Source: Methylobacterium isbiliense (GTDB lineage Bacteria > Pseudomonadota > Alphaproteobacteria > Rhizobiales > Beijerinckiaceae). From it: a stretch of 56,760 bases of DNA. This document shows, piece after piece, positions 1 through 9,275 of this stretch; positions within the stretch are counted from its first letter, which is position 1, and each line of letters begins with the position of its first letter. The translations under genes and the position numbers were made by a program. The notes under the pieces are model-generated. The model was given only the letters and a program-made list of their open reading frames with translations. It did not search any database and had not been told where the DNA came from. Where the stretch lies: assembly GCF_022179325.1 (NCBI RefSeq), contig NZ_BPQQ01000052.1, positions 1 to 56,760 on the forward strand. The letters run 5' to 3'.

Positions 1-77
1 CCCCGGCCGGGGAGAGGCCCTTCCTCGTGGCGGCGCTGCTTCGGGCCGCCGCACGCGCCGGCTCAGGTGAGGACGCC

Positions 78-380
78 ATGACCCTGGACGACAAGATCAA
101 CGGCCTCACCGTCCTGTCGGCGAATCACGGCGAGATGATCGGGCGGCTCTCCGAGGCGCAGGCCGACGTGGCGGCCAAGCAGGTCGGGCTGCAGATGGCG
201 ATCGGCTTCCTCGCCCGGATCCTGCGCGGGATCGATTCCGACCACTACCGGCACGAGTTGCAGGGCTATCTGGCGATGCTGGAGGACGCGCTCACCCGCG
301 ACGACCCCGATTCCGAGATCGCCCGGCGCGTGCTCGCCACCGTCCGGGCGACGCTGGAGCCGGCCGACGAGGACGCGTGA
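78..380 (+). CDS. small hypothetical protein, 100 aa
   Basis: I do not recognise the family. The protein is soluble and mostly helical in appearance, acidic at the C terminus, with no signal peptide or membrane segment. The ATG at 78 is preferred over an upstream start in the same frame because GAGG lies 5-8 bases before it. The gene ends 8 bases before the convergent RidA-like gene. Third codon positions are overwhelmingly C or G, as expected for a real gene here. No function can be inferred from the sequence or its neighbours. Confidence 0.7.
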   Translation: MTLDDKINGLTVLSANHGEMIGRLSEAQADVAAKQVGLQMAIGFLARILRGIDSDHYRHELQGYLAMLEDALTRDDPDSEIARRVLATVRATLEPADEDA

Positions 381-388
381 GGCGCGCC

Positions 389-871
389 TCAGCGCACCTC
401 GAAGATCCCGTCCACCTCGACGCTGGCATTGGCCGGCAGGCTCGCGACTCCGACCGAGGTGCGGGCGTGGCGGCCGGCCTCGCCGAACAGGGCCGCCATC
501 AGGTCGGAGGCGCCGTTGATCACCTTCGGCACGTCCGGCCAGCCCGGCACCACCTGCACGAAGCCGCCGAGGCGGTGGCAGCGCACCACCCGGTCGAGGT
601 CGCCGTCGAGGGCGAGGCTGAGCGCGGCCAGAAGGTTGAGGGCGCAGAGTTCCGCCGCCCGCTGCCCGGCCGCGAGATCCTGCGCCGCCCCGAGCGGGCC
701 GGCACAGCGCACCTCGCCGTCCCATTCGCAGATCTGGCCGGCGAGCCAGACCGTGGCGCCGCTGCGCGAGAAGGGCAGGAAGGCGCCGCGCGGCGAGGGC
801 ACCGGCGGCAGGGTCAGGCCGAGGGCGGCGAGGCGGGACGCGACGCCCGGCGGGAGGTCGGAGGAGGGCAC
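389..871 (-). CDS. RidA/YjgF-family protein
   Basis: RidA-family proteins are small trimeric enzymes that hydrolyse reactive enamine/imine intermediates or related substrates. The protein shows the family pattern: a GATVWLAGQICEWDGEV strand, a central helix with LCALNLLAALSLALDGDLDRVVR, and a C-terminal ARTSVGVASLPANASVEVDG segment in which family members usually carry the substrate-binding region. Length from the chosen start is about 160 aa, normal for the longer RidA subgroup. The frame is open to an ATG at 952, but GTG at 871 has a GGAG motif 8 bases upstream and removes an unconserved low-complexity N terminus. The substrate is unknown. Confidence 0.8.
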   Translation of the reverse strand: MPSSDLPPGVASRLAALGLTLPPVPSPRGAFLPFSRSGATVWLAGQICEWDGEVRCAGPLGAAQDLAAGQRAAELCALNLLAALSLALDGDLDRVVRCHRLGGFVQVVPGWPDVPKVINGASDLMAALFGEAGRHARTSVGVASLPANASVEVDGIFEVR

Positions 872-980
872 AGCGGGGTCTCCAGGATGGGATGAGGCGC
901 TCAGCGCCGCGGCCGGGGGGCCGTCATGGGCGCCGCAGCCCGAATGTGCCACAGGCGGGGCGCTCCGGCCGACCTGCTGG

Positions 981-2096
<1,116 letters not shown>

Positions 2097-2192
2097 TCTT
2101 GCATGTCCTCACGGGGGAGGCTTGGGATAGCGCGACCCTTCGCCGAGGATTAGCCGTGATCGGTGGTAAGCGCTTGTGAGCGAGGCTCAGGA

Positions 2193-3083
2193 ATGCGGCG
2201 CGGTACGCTCGACGATCTCGCGGCCTTCGCAGCGGTGGCCCGCGCGCGCAGCTTCACGCGCGCGGCGGCGGAACTCGGCCTGTCGCCCTCCGCCCTCAGC
2301 CACGCCATGCGCGGCCTGGAGACGCGGCTCGGCGTCCGGCTTCTCGCGCGGACCACGCGCAGCGTCGCCCTGACGCCCGCGGGCGAGCGGCTGCTGCGCT
2401 CGCTCGACCCGGCGCTGGCGGAAGTCGCGCGCGGGCTTGCGGCGCTCGCCGACTGGCGCGGAGAGCCCTCCGGCACGATCCGGCTGACGACCTTCCTGTC
2501 GGCGGCGCGCAGCGTCCTGGACGCGGCGCTCCCGCGCTTCCTCGTCGATCACCCGGCCGTCTCGGTCGAGGTGATCATCGACGACCGGCTGGTCGACATC
2601 GTCGAGGCGGGCTTCGATGCCGGTATCCGCTTCGGCGAGGCGGTGGAGCGCGACATGCTGGCGGTGCGCGTCGGGCCGGATCTGCGCACGGTCGTGGTCG
2701 GGACACCAGGCTATTTCGCGCGCCGCCCCCACCCGAGGACCCCCGCCGACCTGGAGGGGCACAACTGCGTCGCCTATCGCCTCGTCGGCGGAGGCGGCCT
2801 TCTGCCGTGGGAATTTGCGCGGGACGGTCGCGAGCTGCGCGTGCGCCCCGGCGGCCAGCTCGTCGTCAACGACGGAGCGCTGGCGGGCGCGGCGGTGCGC
2901 GCGGGCGTCGGGCTCGGCTACATGCTGGAGGAGGACGTCGCCGCCGACGTGGCGGCGGGGCGCCTCGTCCAGGTGCTGGACGAGTGGTGCCTGCCCTTCC
3001 CGGGCTATCACCTCTACCACCCGGGCCGACAGGCCACGCCCGCGCTGCGGGCGCTGATCGAGGCCCTGCGCTGGAGGGAGTAA
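2193..3083 (+). CDS. LysR family transcriptional regulator
   Basis: About 296 aa. It has an N-terminal winged HTH (LDDLAAFAAVARARSFTRAA through LETRLGVRLLARTTR), a linker helix, and a LysR effector-binding domain from about residue 90. The HTH wording, with AAAELGLSPSALSHAMR, is typical of the CrgA/DsdC-like branch of these regulators. ATG at 2193 is chosen because LDDLAAF normally lies a few residues from the start; GTG/ATG starts upstream would add about 10 residues. It is divergent from the aldo/keto reductase and probably regulates it (inference from position). Confidence 0.92.
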   Translation: MRRGTLDDLAAFAAVARARSFTRAAAELGLSPSALSHAMRGLETRLGVRLLARTTRSVALTPAGERLLRSLDPALAEVARGLAALADWRGEPSGTIRLTTFLSAARSVLDAALPRFLVDHPAVSVEVIIDDRLVDIVEAGFDAGIRFGEAVERDMLAVRVGPDLRTVVVGTPGYFARRPHPRTPADLEGHNCVAYRLVGGGGLLPWEFARDGRELRVRPGGQLVVNDGALAGAAVRAGVGLGYMLEEDVAADVAAGRLVQVLDEWCLPFPGYHLYHPGRQATPALRALIEALRWRE

Positions 3084-3149
3084 CCGCCGCAGGGTGAGGA
3101 CCGCCCTCGACACCGCCCTCGACTTGGCCGAGCCGGATGTCCCGCGGCC

Positions 3150-4280
3150 CTAACCCGAGCGGGAGAGGGCGCCGCCGTGCCCGTCCACCAGGGCGGGCGC
3201 CGGGGCGGGCTCCTCCTGCGTGTAGTCCCGCCACAGCAGCACCAGGGCCGCCATCACGGCCGGCCCCAGGAAGAGACCGAGGAGCCCGAAGCTCTCCACC
3301 CCGCCGAGGATGCCGAGCAGCACCCACAGGAAGGGCAGGCCGGCCGCGCCGCCGATCAGGGCCGGGCGCACGAGGTGGTCGGCCAGGAAGGTGACGAGGA
3401 GGCCGGCGGCCACCACCGCGCCGGCGGCCACGAGGCTGCCCTTCAGGGCGACCAGCAGGGCCGCGATCCCGAAGGCGACGGGGGCCGCGAAGGGAATCAT
3501 CGCGGCGAACGCCGTCAGGGCGCCGAGCAGCACCGGGTGCGGCACGCCCGCGACGACGTAGACGAGGCCGAGCAGAACACCCTCGCCGAGGCCGACCAGC
3601 ACCAGCCCGTCCACGGTGCCGTGCACGGAGGCGGCCATCTGGCGCGCCACGCGCTCGCCGCGCGGGCCAAAAAGCCGGCGGCAGGCCGTCAGGCCCTGCG
3701 CGGCCAGGGCCGGCCCGTCCCGGAACAGGAAGAACAGGGTCAGCAGGGTGAAGCCGAACAGCATCGCCCGGTGCGCCACCTGCGTGCCGACGCTGCGCCC
3801 GACGCCGACGAGCGCGCCGTTGTCGAGGTGGTGCAGCCACTCGGAGGCGCCCGCCGGGTGGGCGAGGGTGTCCCGCCACCACGCCGCCACGGCCTCGGCG
3901 CCGAACGGGAGCCGGTTCACGATCTCGGGCACCGGCCAGCCCGACTGCTCGATCTCGCGCCAGAACTGCAGCACCTCGCGCGCCTCGCGGGCGGCCTGCA
4001 CGGCGACGAGGGCGAGCGGCACCAGCACCACCAGCGCCACGCCGAGCGTGAACAGGGCCGGCCCCACGACGTTGTGGCGCCCGGGCGGGACGCGCCGGAC
4101 GAAGCGGGCGTAGAGCGGCCAGAGCGCGAGCGCCAGGATGGCGCCCCAGGCGAGCGCCGGCAGGAAGCCGTGCAGGGTCCAGAGCCCGAGGGCGACGAGC
4201 CCCAGCACCAGCGCCACCCGGGCCGCGGCGTGCGAGCGGTCGGGGGGACCCGCCGGGCGGGTGTCGCGCGTCATGTCCAT
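3150..4280 (-). CDS. AI-2E family transporter (PerM/YdiK-like)
   Basis: Integral membrane protein of 376 aa, the normal family length. Hydrophobic segments start at about residue 20, with the YdiK-like signature FLPALAWGAILALALWPLYARF, followed by further paired segments and a central soluble stretch (about residues 90-150). The C-terminal block contains FLADHLVRPALIGGAAGLPFLWVLLGILGGVESFGLLGLFLGPAVMA-type conserved glycine-rich helices. Members are called autoinducer-2 exporters but many transport other solutes. The gene is convergent with the LysR gene and has no operon partner. Confidence 0.88.
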   Translation of the reverse strand: MDMTRDTRPAGPPDRSHAAARVALVLGLVALGLWTLHGFLPALAWGAILALALWPLYARFVRRVPPGRHNVVGPALFTLGVALVVLVPLALVAVQAAREAREVLQFWREIEQSGWPVPEIVNRLPFGAEAVAAWWRDTLAHPAGASEWLHHLDNGALVGVGRSVGTQVAHRAMLFGFTLLTLFFLFRDGPALAAQGLTACRRLFGPRGERVARQMAASVHGTVDGLVLVGLGEGVLLGLVYVVAGVPHPVLLGALTAFAAMIPFAAPVAFGIAALLVALKGSLVAAGAVVAAGLLVTFLADHLVRPALIGGAAGLPFLWVLLGILGGVESFGLLGLFLGPAVMAALVLLWRDYTQEEPAPAPALVDGHGGALSRSG

Positions 4281-4500
4281 GGAGTCCGGTCCCGGGTGAT
4301 GCGGTTGCCCGCGGATGCCCCCTCGTGTATGCGGACCGCTCGACCGGGGGAATGCCGCGCGAGCGGGTCTCCCGATTCGGCGAATGGAAACCTGACAGCT
4401 CGAAGCCGCCTTGCGGGCGGCCCGCGACCGGGGGCTCGGGCGGAGGTCCGTAAGGTCGCGTGGGCGAGCCTGACCACATCACGAAAGCGGCTGCACGCCC

Positions 4501-4788
4501 ATGTCCGACACCTTCGACCGCGTTGCCGACATCATCGCCGAGACGGCCGACATCCCGCGCGACACGATCACGCCGGAGAGCCACGCGATCGACGATCTCG
4601 GCATCGACAGCCTCGCCTTCCTCGACATCGCCTTCGCGATCGACAAGGCGTTCGGCATCAAGCTGCCGCTCGAGCAATGGACCCAGGAGGTCAACGAGGG
4701 CAAGGTGCCGGCCGAGGAGTACTTCGTCCTGAAGAACCTCTGCGCCCGCATCGACGCCCTGGTGGCCGAGAAGGCCGCTAAGGTCTAG
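4501..4788 (+). CDS. acpXL: acyl carrier protein, AcpXL-type
   Basis: 95-aa acidic four-helix ACP. The phosphopantetheine attachment site is Ser37 in the DSL motif (LGIDSLAF). It is longer than housekeeping AcpP (about 78 aa) and carries the insert [20 protein letters not shown] typical of AcpXL, the carrier on which the very-long-chain (27-hydroxyoctacosanoyl-type) acyl chain of rhizobial lipid A is built. The next genes encode FabZ, two ketosynthases, a reductase, an MDR dehydrogenase and an LpxL-like transferase, which is the known acpXL cluster order with an added FabG. It is the first gene of this operon. Confidence 0.9.
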   Translation: MSDTFDRVADIIAETADIPRDTITPESHAIDDLGIDSLAFLDIAFAIDKAFGIKLPLEQWTQEVNEGKVPAEEYFVLKNLCARIDALVAEKAAKV

Positions 4789-4807
4789 GCGGCGGCCACA
4801 CTCCGCC

Positions 4808-5374
4808 ATGCGCCTCGAATATTTCGAGATGATCGACCGGGTGGTGGGCCTCGACCGCGCGGCCGGCACCCTGCGCGCGCGCGCCGTGGTGCCGCGCGAG
4901 AGCCCGGTCTTCGAGGGACACTTCCCCGGCCATCCGCTGGTGCCCGGCGTGCTCCTCACCGAGACGATGGCGCAGGCCTCCGGCTACCTGCTGCTCGCCC
5001 GCTGCGGCTTCAGCCACATGCCGTTCCTGATGGGCGTCGACAAGGCGCGCTTCCGCTCCTTCGTGGGGCCGGGCGCGGAACTCGACGTCGAGGCGAGCCT
5101 GGAGCACGACGGCTCGGGCTACGCCGTCACCAAGGCGGCCATCCGGGCCGAGGGCAAGCCGCTCTGCAACGCGGAGCTGCGCTTCAAGACCATGCCGTTC
5201 CCGGCCGGCCTCGACGGGCCGATGCGCGAGCGCGCGGCCACGATCGGCCTGCTGACCGAGGAGGGCCTGCCGCAGGCGGGCTTGGAGGCGGGCTTGGCGC
5301 AGCCGGGATTGGCGCAGCCGGGATTGGCGGAGACGGGCTTGGCGGAGACGGGCTTGGCGGAGACGGGACGGTGA
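4808..5374 (+). CDS. fabZXL: 3-hydroxyacyl-ACP dehydratase, FabZ-like, with repeat tail
   Basis: Hot-dog fold dehydratase that would remove water from the 3-hydroxyacyl-AcpXL intermediate during very-long-chain elongation. The catalytic His38 lies in GHFPGHPLVPG and the Glu52 equivalent in LLTETMAQ. The catalytic domain ends near residue 150. The last 30 residues are unusual: repeated five-residue units GLAQP, GLAQP, GLAET, GLAET, GLAET, encoded by near-perfect 15-bp tandem repeats that run to the stop codon. The gene is 19 bases downstream of acpXL and overlaps the next gene (GTGA), so translation is probably coupled. Confidence 0.9.
   Translation: MRLEYFEMIDRVVGLDRAAGTLRARAVVPRESPVFEGHFPGHPLVPGVLLTETMAQASGYLLLARCGFSHMPFLMGVDKARFRSFVGPGAELDVEASLEHDGSGYAVTKAAIRAEGKPLCNAELRFKTMPFPAGLDGPMRERAATIGLLTEEGLPQAGLEAGLAQPGLAQPGLAETGLAETGLAETGR
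5279..5371 (+). repeat. 15-bp tandem repeats at the 3' end of the FabZ gene
   Basis: Six in-frame units. The first is a 12-base unit (5279-5290, GLEA), then five 15-base units at 5291, 5306, 5321, 5336 and 5351, followed by a partial GGACGG before the stop. Units read GGCTTGGCGGAGACG or GGATTGGCGCAGCCG. All use TTG for Leu, a rare codon in this GC-rich genome. A contiguous, in-frame array of this kind can change copy number by slippage without breaking the downstream gene's overlap. Confidence 0.95.
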
Positions 5375-6513
5375 GCGCGCGCGCGGTGGTCATCACGGGC
5401 CTCGGGCTCGTCTCGGCCGCGGGCGAGGGCGTGGCGGCGCACCTCGCCGCCCTGGAGGCGGGCGGGCCGCCCCGCACCGACGCCGAGACCTTCGCGCCCT
5501 GGCCGGTGCACCCGGTGGCGCCCCTCGTCCTCGATGGGCAGATCCCCAAGAAGGCCGACCAGCGCCAGATGGAGCCGTGGCAGCGCCTCGGCGTCTACGC
5601 GGCGGGCCTCGCCCTCGACGCGGCGGGCCTCAAGGGCGATGCGGCCCTGAAGGGCGCCATGCACCTCATCGTGGCGGCGGGCGGGGGCGAGCGCGACTAC
5701 GCGGTGGACGGGCAGATCCTCTCCGGCCTGCGGCAGGCGGCGGATCCGGGCGCCTTCCTCAACGAGCGGCTGCTGAACGACCTGCGCCCGACGCTGTTCC
5801 TGGCCCAGCTCTCCAACCTGCTCGCGGGCAACATCGCCATCGTGCACGGGGTGACGGGGGCCTCGCGCACCTTCATGGGCGAGGAATCGAGCGGGGTCGA
5901 CGCCTTGCGCATCGCCCAGGCGCGCATCGCCGCGGGCCAGGTCGACAGCGTGCTCGTCGGCGGCTCCTACAATGCCGAGCGGGCGGACGTGCTCCTCGTC
6001 CACGAGATGGGCGGCTATCTGCGCAAGCCCGGTTACGCCCCGGTCTTCGCGCGCGCGGACGCGCCCGGCTTCATCCTCGGCTCGGGCGCCGCCTTCCTGG
6101 TGCTGGAGGCGGCCGAGCAGGCCCGCGCCCGGGGCGCGGCCGCCATCGCCCGCCTCGCGGGCGTGGCGAGCGATCGCACGGCGCGCGCCCCCGGCCGCAC
6201 GCGCGAGAGCCTCGCGGCGCTCTGGCGCCAAGCCGGGCTCGCCGCCCCGGACGCCGTGATCTCCGGGGCCACGGGCTGCGCCGGCATCACGGCCGAGGAG
6301 GCGCAGGCGCTCGACAGCCTCGCGCCCGGGGCGCGGCGGAGTGCGCTCGGCGACCTCACCGGCCACACGCTGGAGGCGACAGCGCCCTTCGGCGCCGCGC
6401 TCGCGGCCGCCCTGGTGGCCGCCGGCGCCGCCCGCGAGGTCGCCGTGACGGCGGTCGGGCACCGCCGCGGCGAGGGCGTGCTGCGCATCCTGCCCGCCAC
6501 GGAGGCCGCATGA
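5371..6513 (+). CDS. fabF2XL: KS-beta-like ketosynthase lacking the catalytic Cys
   Basis: Thiolase-fold beta-ketoacyl-ACP synthase homologue, 380 aa. The nucleophile region that reads ACSSG in active enzymes is EESSG here (Glu172 at the Cys position), and the first catalytic His (AHGTGT) is replaced by SGATGC (Gly299). The second His is kept in TGHTLEA (His332). This pattern resembles chain-length factors (KS-beta) of type II polyketide synthases, which pair with an active partner. The following gene is an intact KAS II, so a KS-alpha/KS-beta heterodimer that sets acyl length is a reasonable inference. Start GTG at 5371 overlaps the FabZ stop; ATGA overlap with the next gene. Confidence 0.88.
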   Translation: MSARAVVITGLGLVSAAGEGVAAHLAALEAGGPPRTDAETFAPWPVHPVAPLVLDGQIPKKADQRQMEPWQRLGVYAAGLALDAAGLKGDAALKGAMHLIVAAGGGERDYAVDGQILSGLRQAADPGAFLNERLLNDLRPTLFLAQLSNLLAGNIAIVHGVTGASRTFMGEESSGVDALRIAQARIAAGQVDSVLVGGSYNAERADVLLVHEMGGYLRKPGYAPVFARADAPGFILGSGAAFLVLEAAEQARARGAAAIARLAGVASDRTARAPGRTRESLAALWRQAGLAAPDAVISGATGCAGITAEEAQALDSLAPGARRSALGDLTGHTLEATAPFGAALAAALVAAGAAREVAVTAVGHRRGEGVLRILPATEAA

Positions 6514-7799
6514 CGTCCCCCATCCGCGACGCCAAGGGGCGGCCCCTCGTCGCCGTCACCGGCCTCGGCGTCGTCACCTCGCTGGGGCAGGGCGCGGCCG
6601 ACAACTGGGCGGCGCTCACCGCGGGCCGCTCCGGCATCCACGCGATCACGCGCTTCCCGACCACGGGCCTGCGCACCCGCATCGCCGGCACGGTCGATTT
6701 CCTCAAGGCCGAGCCGATGGTGGCGCCGGTCCTGTCGGAGCGCTTCGCCGCCGCGGCCGCCGAGGAGGCGGTGGGGCAGGCGGGGCTCGGGTCCGGCTTC
6801 CCGGGCGCGCTGTTCATCGCGGTGCCGCCGGTGGAGATGGAGTGGCCCCAGCGCCAGGCCCTGGCGGAGGCGGCGCTGGCGGAGGCGGCCGGGACGGCCG
6901 GCGAGGTGACCTACGCGGATCTCCTGCGCGCCGCCGCGACCCGGCGCTTCGACGACTGGCACGACCTCTTCATCTTCGGGACGGTGGCCGACCGCATCGC
7001 CGACCGCTTCGGCACCCGCGGCTCGCCGATCTCGCTCTCCACCGCCTGCTCGTCGGGGGCGACCGCGATCCAGCTCGGCGTCGAGGCGATCCGCCGCGGC
7101 GAGATGAGCGCCGCGCTCTGCATCGGCACCGACGGGTCGGTGAACCCGGAATCGCTGATCCGCTTCTCGCTCCTCTCCGCCCTCTCGACCCAGAACGACC
7201 CGCCGGAGGCCGCGGCCAAGCCCTTCGCCAAGAACCGCGACGGCTTCGTGATGGGCGAGGGCGCGGCCGCCCTGGTGCTGGAGGATGCCGCGGCCGCCCG
7301 GGCCCGCGGGGCGAGGATCCTCGGCTACGTGCTCGGCTGCGGCGAGAAGGGGGACGGCTTCCACCGCACCCGCTCCAGCCCCGACGGCGCCCCGATCATC
7401 GCGGCGATCCAGGGCGCGCTCGACGATGCCGGGCTCACCCCCGACCGGATCGACACCGTGAACGCCCACGGCACCGGAACGCCCGAGAACGACAAGATGG
7501 AGGCGCTGGGCTGCCTCGCGGTGCTGGGCGAGCGCATGCGCGCGGTGCCGATCTCCTCCAACAAGTCGATGATCGGCCACACGCTGACGGCGGCCGGCGC
7601 CGTCGAGGCGGCGTTCTCGCTCCTCACGCTCGCGCATGGCCGCGTGCCGCCGACCCTCAACTACGCGGTGCCGGACCCGGCGATCCCCCTCGACGTGGTG
7701 ACGGAGGCCCGCGACCTGCCGGTGCGCACGGTCCTGTCGAACTCCTTCGGCTTCGGCGGGCAGAACACCTGCCTGGTCTTCGCGGCGGAGCCGGCGTGA
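6510..7799 (+). CDS. fabF1XL: beta-ketoacyl-ACP synthase II, catalytically intact
   Basis: KAS II that condenses malonyl-ACP with acyl-AcpXL, 429 aa. All three catalytic residues are present: Cys180 in STACSSG, His320 in NAHGTGTPEND and His357 in SMIGHTLTAAG. The C terminus has the usual SNSFGFGGQN glycine-rich block. The frame is open far upstream, but ATG at 6510 overlaps the previous stop (ATGA) and begins just before the conserved LVAVTGLGVVTSLG strand. It is probably the active subunit paired with the preceding Cys-less homologue. GTGA overlap with the next gene. Confidence 0.93.
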   Translation: MTSPIRDAKGRPLVAVTGLGVVTSLGQGAADNWAALTAGRSGIHAITRFPTTGLRTRIAGTVDFLKAEPMVAPVLSERFAAAAAEEAVGQAGLGSGFPGALFIAVPPVEMEWPQRQALAEAALAEAAGTAGEVTYADLLRAAATRRFDDWHDLFIFGTVADRIADRFGTRGSPISLSTACSSGATAIQLGVEAIRRGEMSAALCIGTDGSVNPESLIRFSLLSALSTQNDPPEAAAKPFAKNRDGFVMGEGAAALVLEDAAAARARGARILGYVLGCGEKGDGFHRTRSSPDGAPIIAAIQGALDDAGLTPDRIDTVNAHGTGTPENDKMEALGCLAVLGERMRAVPISSNKSMIGHTLTAAGAVEAAFSLLTLAHGRVPPTLNYAVPDPAIPLDVVTEARDLPVRTVLSNSFGFGGQNTCLVFAAEPA

Positions 7800-8548
7800 G
7801 CGCCCCCGTCCTCGTCACGGGCGGCGCCCGGGGCCTCGGGGCCGCCATCGTGCGGGCGCTGGCGCAGGCGGGCCACGACGTCGACTTCACGGTCCGCGCC
7901 TCCGGCGAGGAGGCGGAGGCGCTGGTGGCGGAGTGTGCCGAGGCGCATCCGGCGCGGCGCGTGCGCGCGCTGCCCCTCGACCTCGCCGACCGCACGGCCC
8001 TCGATGCCTTCTGCGAGGCCGCCGCCGAGGCGGGCTATTACGGCCTCGTCCACAATGCCGGCCAGTCCTACGACACGCTGGCGGCCATCCTCGACCAGGA
8101 CCGGGCCGAGGCGGCCATGCAGGTGAACTTCTGGTCGCTGACGCGCCTCGCCAAGGCGCTGGTGCGGCCGATGACCCGGGCGAAGGCCGGGCGCATCGTG
8201 GCGATCGGCTCGGTGGCGGCCCTGCGGGCCAATCCCGGCAACGCGGCCTACGCGGCCAGCAAGGGCGCGCTGATCAGCTATTGCCGCACGCTGGCGATCG
8301 AATCGGCGCGGCGGGGCGTCACCGTCAACGTGGTGGCGCCGGGCTTCATCGACACCGCCATGATGGCCCCCTACGCGGCCCATCGCGCCGCGATGGAGAA
8401 GCAGATCCCGGCCGGGCGCTTCGCCGCACCCGGCGACGTGGCGGCGCTGGTGGCCTTCCTGATGGGGCCGGGGGCCGCCTACATCACGGGCGCGGTGCTG
8501 CCGGTGGACGGCGGCCTCACCGCGATGATGGGCGTCCACCGCGGCTGA
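7796..8548 (+). CDS. 3-oxoacyl-ACP reductase, FabG-like SDR
   Basis: Short-chain dehydrogenase/reductase of 250 aa. Cofactor motif TGGARGLGAAI, NAG-type motif (HNAGQSYD), catalytic Ser139 (IGSVAAL), Tyr152 and Lys156 (YAASKGALI), and a C-terminal GAVLPVDGG signature are all present. It would carry out the ketoreduction step of very-long-chain fatty acid elongation in this operon. GTG at 7796 overlaps the previous stop; the long upstream open frame is non-coding. Rhizobial acpXL clusters as I know them usually lack a FabG, so its inclusion makes the elongation set more self-contained. Confidence 0.92.
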   Translation: MSAPVLVTGGARGLGAAIVRALAQAGHDVDFTVRASGEEAEALVAECAEAHPARRVRALPLDLADRTALDAFCEAAAEAGYYGLVHNAGQSYDTLAAILDQDRAEAAMQVNFWSLTRLAKALVRPMTRAKAGRIVAIGSVAALRANPGNAAYAASKGALISYCRTLAIESARRGVTVNVVAPGFIDTAMMAPYAAHRAAMEKQIPAGRFAAPGDVAALVAFLMGPGAAYITGAVLPVDGGLTAMMGVHRG

Positions 8549-8551
8549 TCC

Positions 8552-8845
8552 ATGACGAGACTCCCCGTGACGGCCGCGCGCTGTGCGCTCCCCCTGCTGG
8601 TCCTGGCGGCGGGGCCGGCGCTCGGCCAATCCGCGTTCCGGGTCGACGACGTGCCGCCGGGCGATTCGCTCAGCATCCGCGAATTGCCGGATGCCGAGTC
8701 GCCCCAGGTCGGCCGCGTGCCCTGGGACGCGCGCCTGCGCGGCTTCGGCTGCACCAACGAGACCCCGAGCGGGCGGACATGGTGCCGGGTCAAGTACGGC
8801 CGGCTGGTGGGCTGGGCGCGCCGCCGGTATCTTGCGCCGGAGTGA
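8552..8845 (+). CDS. exported SH3-like domain protein
   Basis: 97 aa. A signal peptide is visible (positively charged start, hydrophobic LPLLVLAAGPALGQ, likely cleavage near residue 26). The mature part resembles a bacterial SH3 domain: SLSIRELPDAESPQVGRVPWDARLRG, two Cys that could form a disulfide (GCTNE and TWCRV), then YGRLVGWARRRYLAPE. It lies 3 bases after the FabG-like gene, so it is probably cotranscribed with the lipid A genes. A role at the cell envelope is likely but not shown. Confidence 0.8.
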   Translation: MTRLPVTAARCALPLLVLAAGPALGQSAFRVDDVPPGDSLSIRELPDAESPQVGRVPWDARLRGFGCTNETPSGRTWCRVKYGRLVGWARRRYLAPE

Positions 8846-8915
8846 GTCTCCTGAACGGATGCGGGCCGGCTCGGCGGCGCCCCCGACACGGCACGAGAGC
8901 GACACGGGACGAGAG

Positions 8916-9275
8916 ATGGGCCGGATGATCCTCCGTGACGAAGCGTTGCTGGCGGGACGATCGCTCGACGACCCCGCTCTCGTCGCGCGTATCCTCGCCC
9001 TTCCGGACGACGCGGCGATCCGGCTGAGGGTCGCCGGAGAGGCCATCCGGTTCCGCAAGCGTCCCGATCAGGCGGGAGGCGCGCCGCTCGACCTCGAGGT
9101 CGATCCCTCCGACGCGCCGGCCTGGGCCGCCCTGCGCCGGAGGCGGCGCGGCGAGGAGGTGCCGGTCGAGGCGGAGCCCGGACGGGGGCAGGTCGATCCG
9201 TACCTGCTGTCCCTGTCGATGACCCTGGACGAATGGAACAGCCCGGAAGACGCGCAGGCCTATGACGGGCTTTGA
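8916..9275 (+). CDS. probable antitoxin of a PemK/MazF-type pair
   Basis: 119 aa, no recognised domain. The N-terminal half is soluble and charged, and the C terminus (MTLDEWNSPEDAQAYDGL) has the acidic Trp/Tyr pattern often seen where antitoxins wrap around their toxin. It overlaps the downstream PemK/MazF-like gene by 14 bases, the classic antitoxin-first coupling. ATG at 8916 follows an A/G-rich stretch; an alternative ATG is at 8925. The antitoxin assignment rests on position and tail composition, not on a known DNA-binding fold. Confidence 0.65.
   Translation: MGRMILRDEALLAGRSLDDPALVARILALPDDAAIRLRVAGEAIRFRKRPDQAGGAPLDLEVDPSDAPAWAALRRRRRGEEVPVEAEPGRGQVDPYLLSLSMTLDEWNSPEDAQAYDGL

Noticed and set aside
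2866-4959. 697-aa minus-strand open frame
   Set aside because: Long Arg/Gly/Pro/Ala-rich frame antisense to or out of frame with the LysR, AI-2E, ACP and FabZ genes. Such frames are common in very GC-rich DNA.
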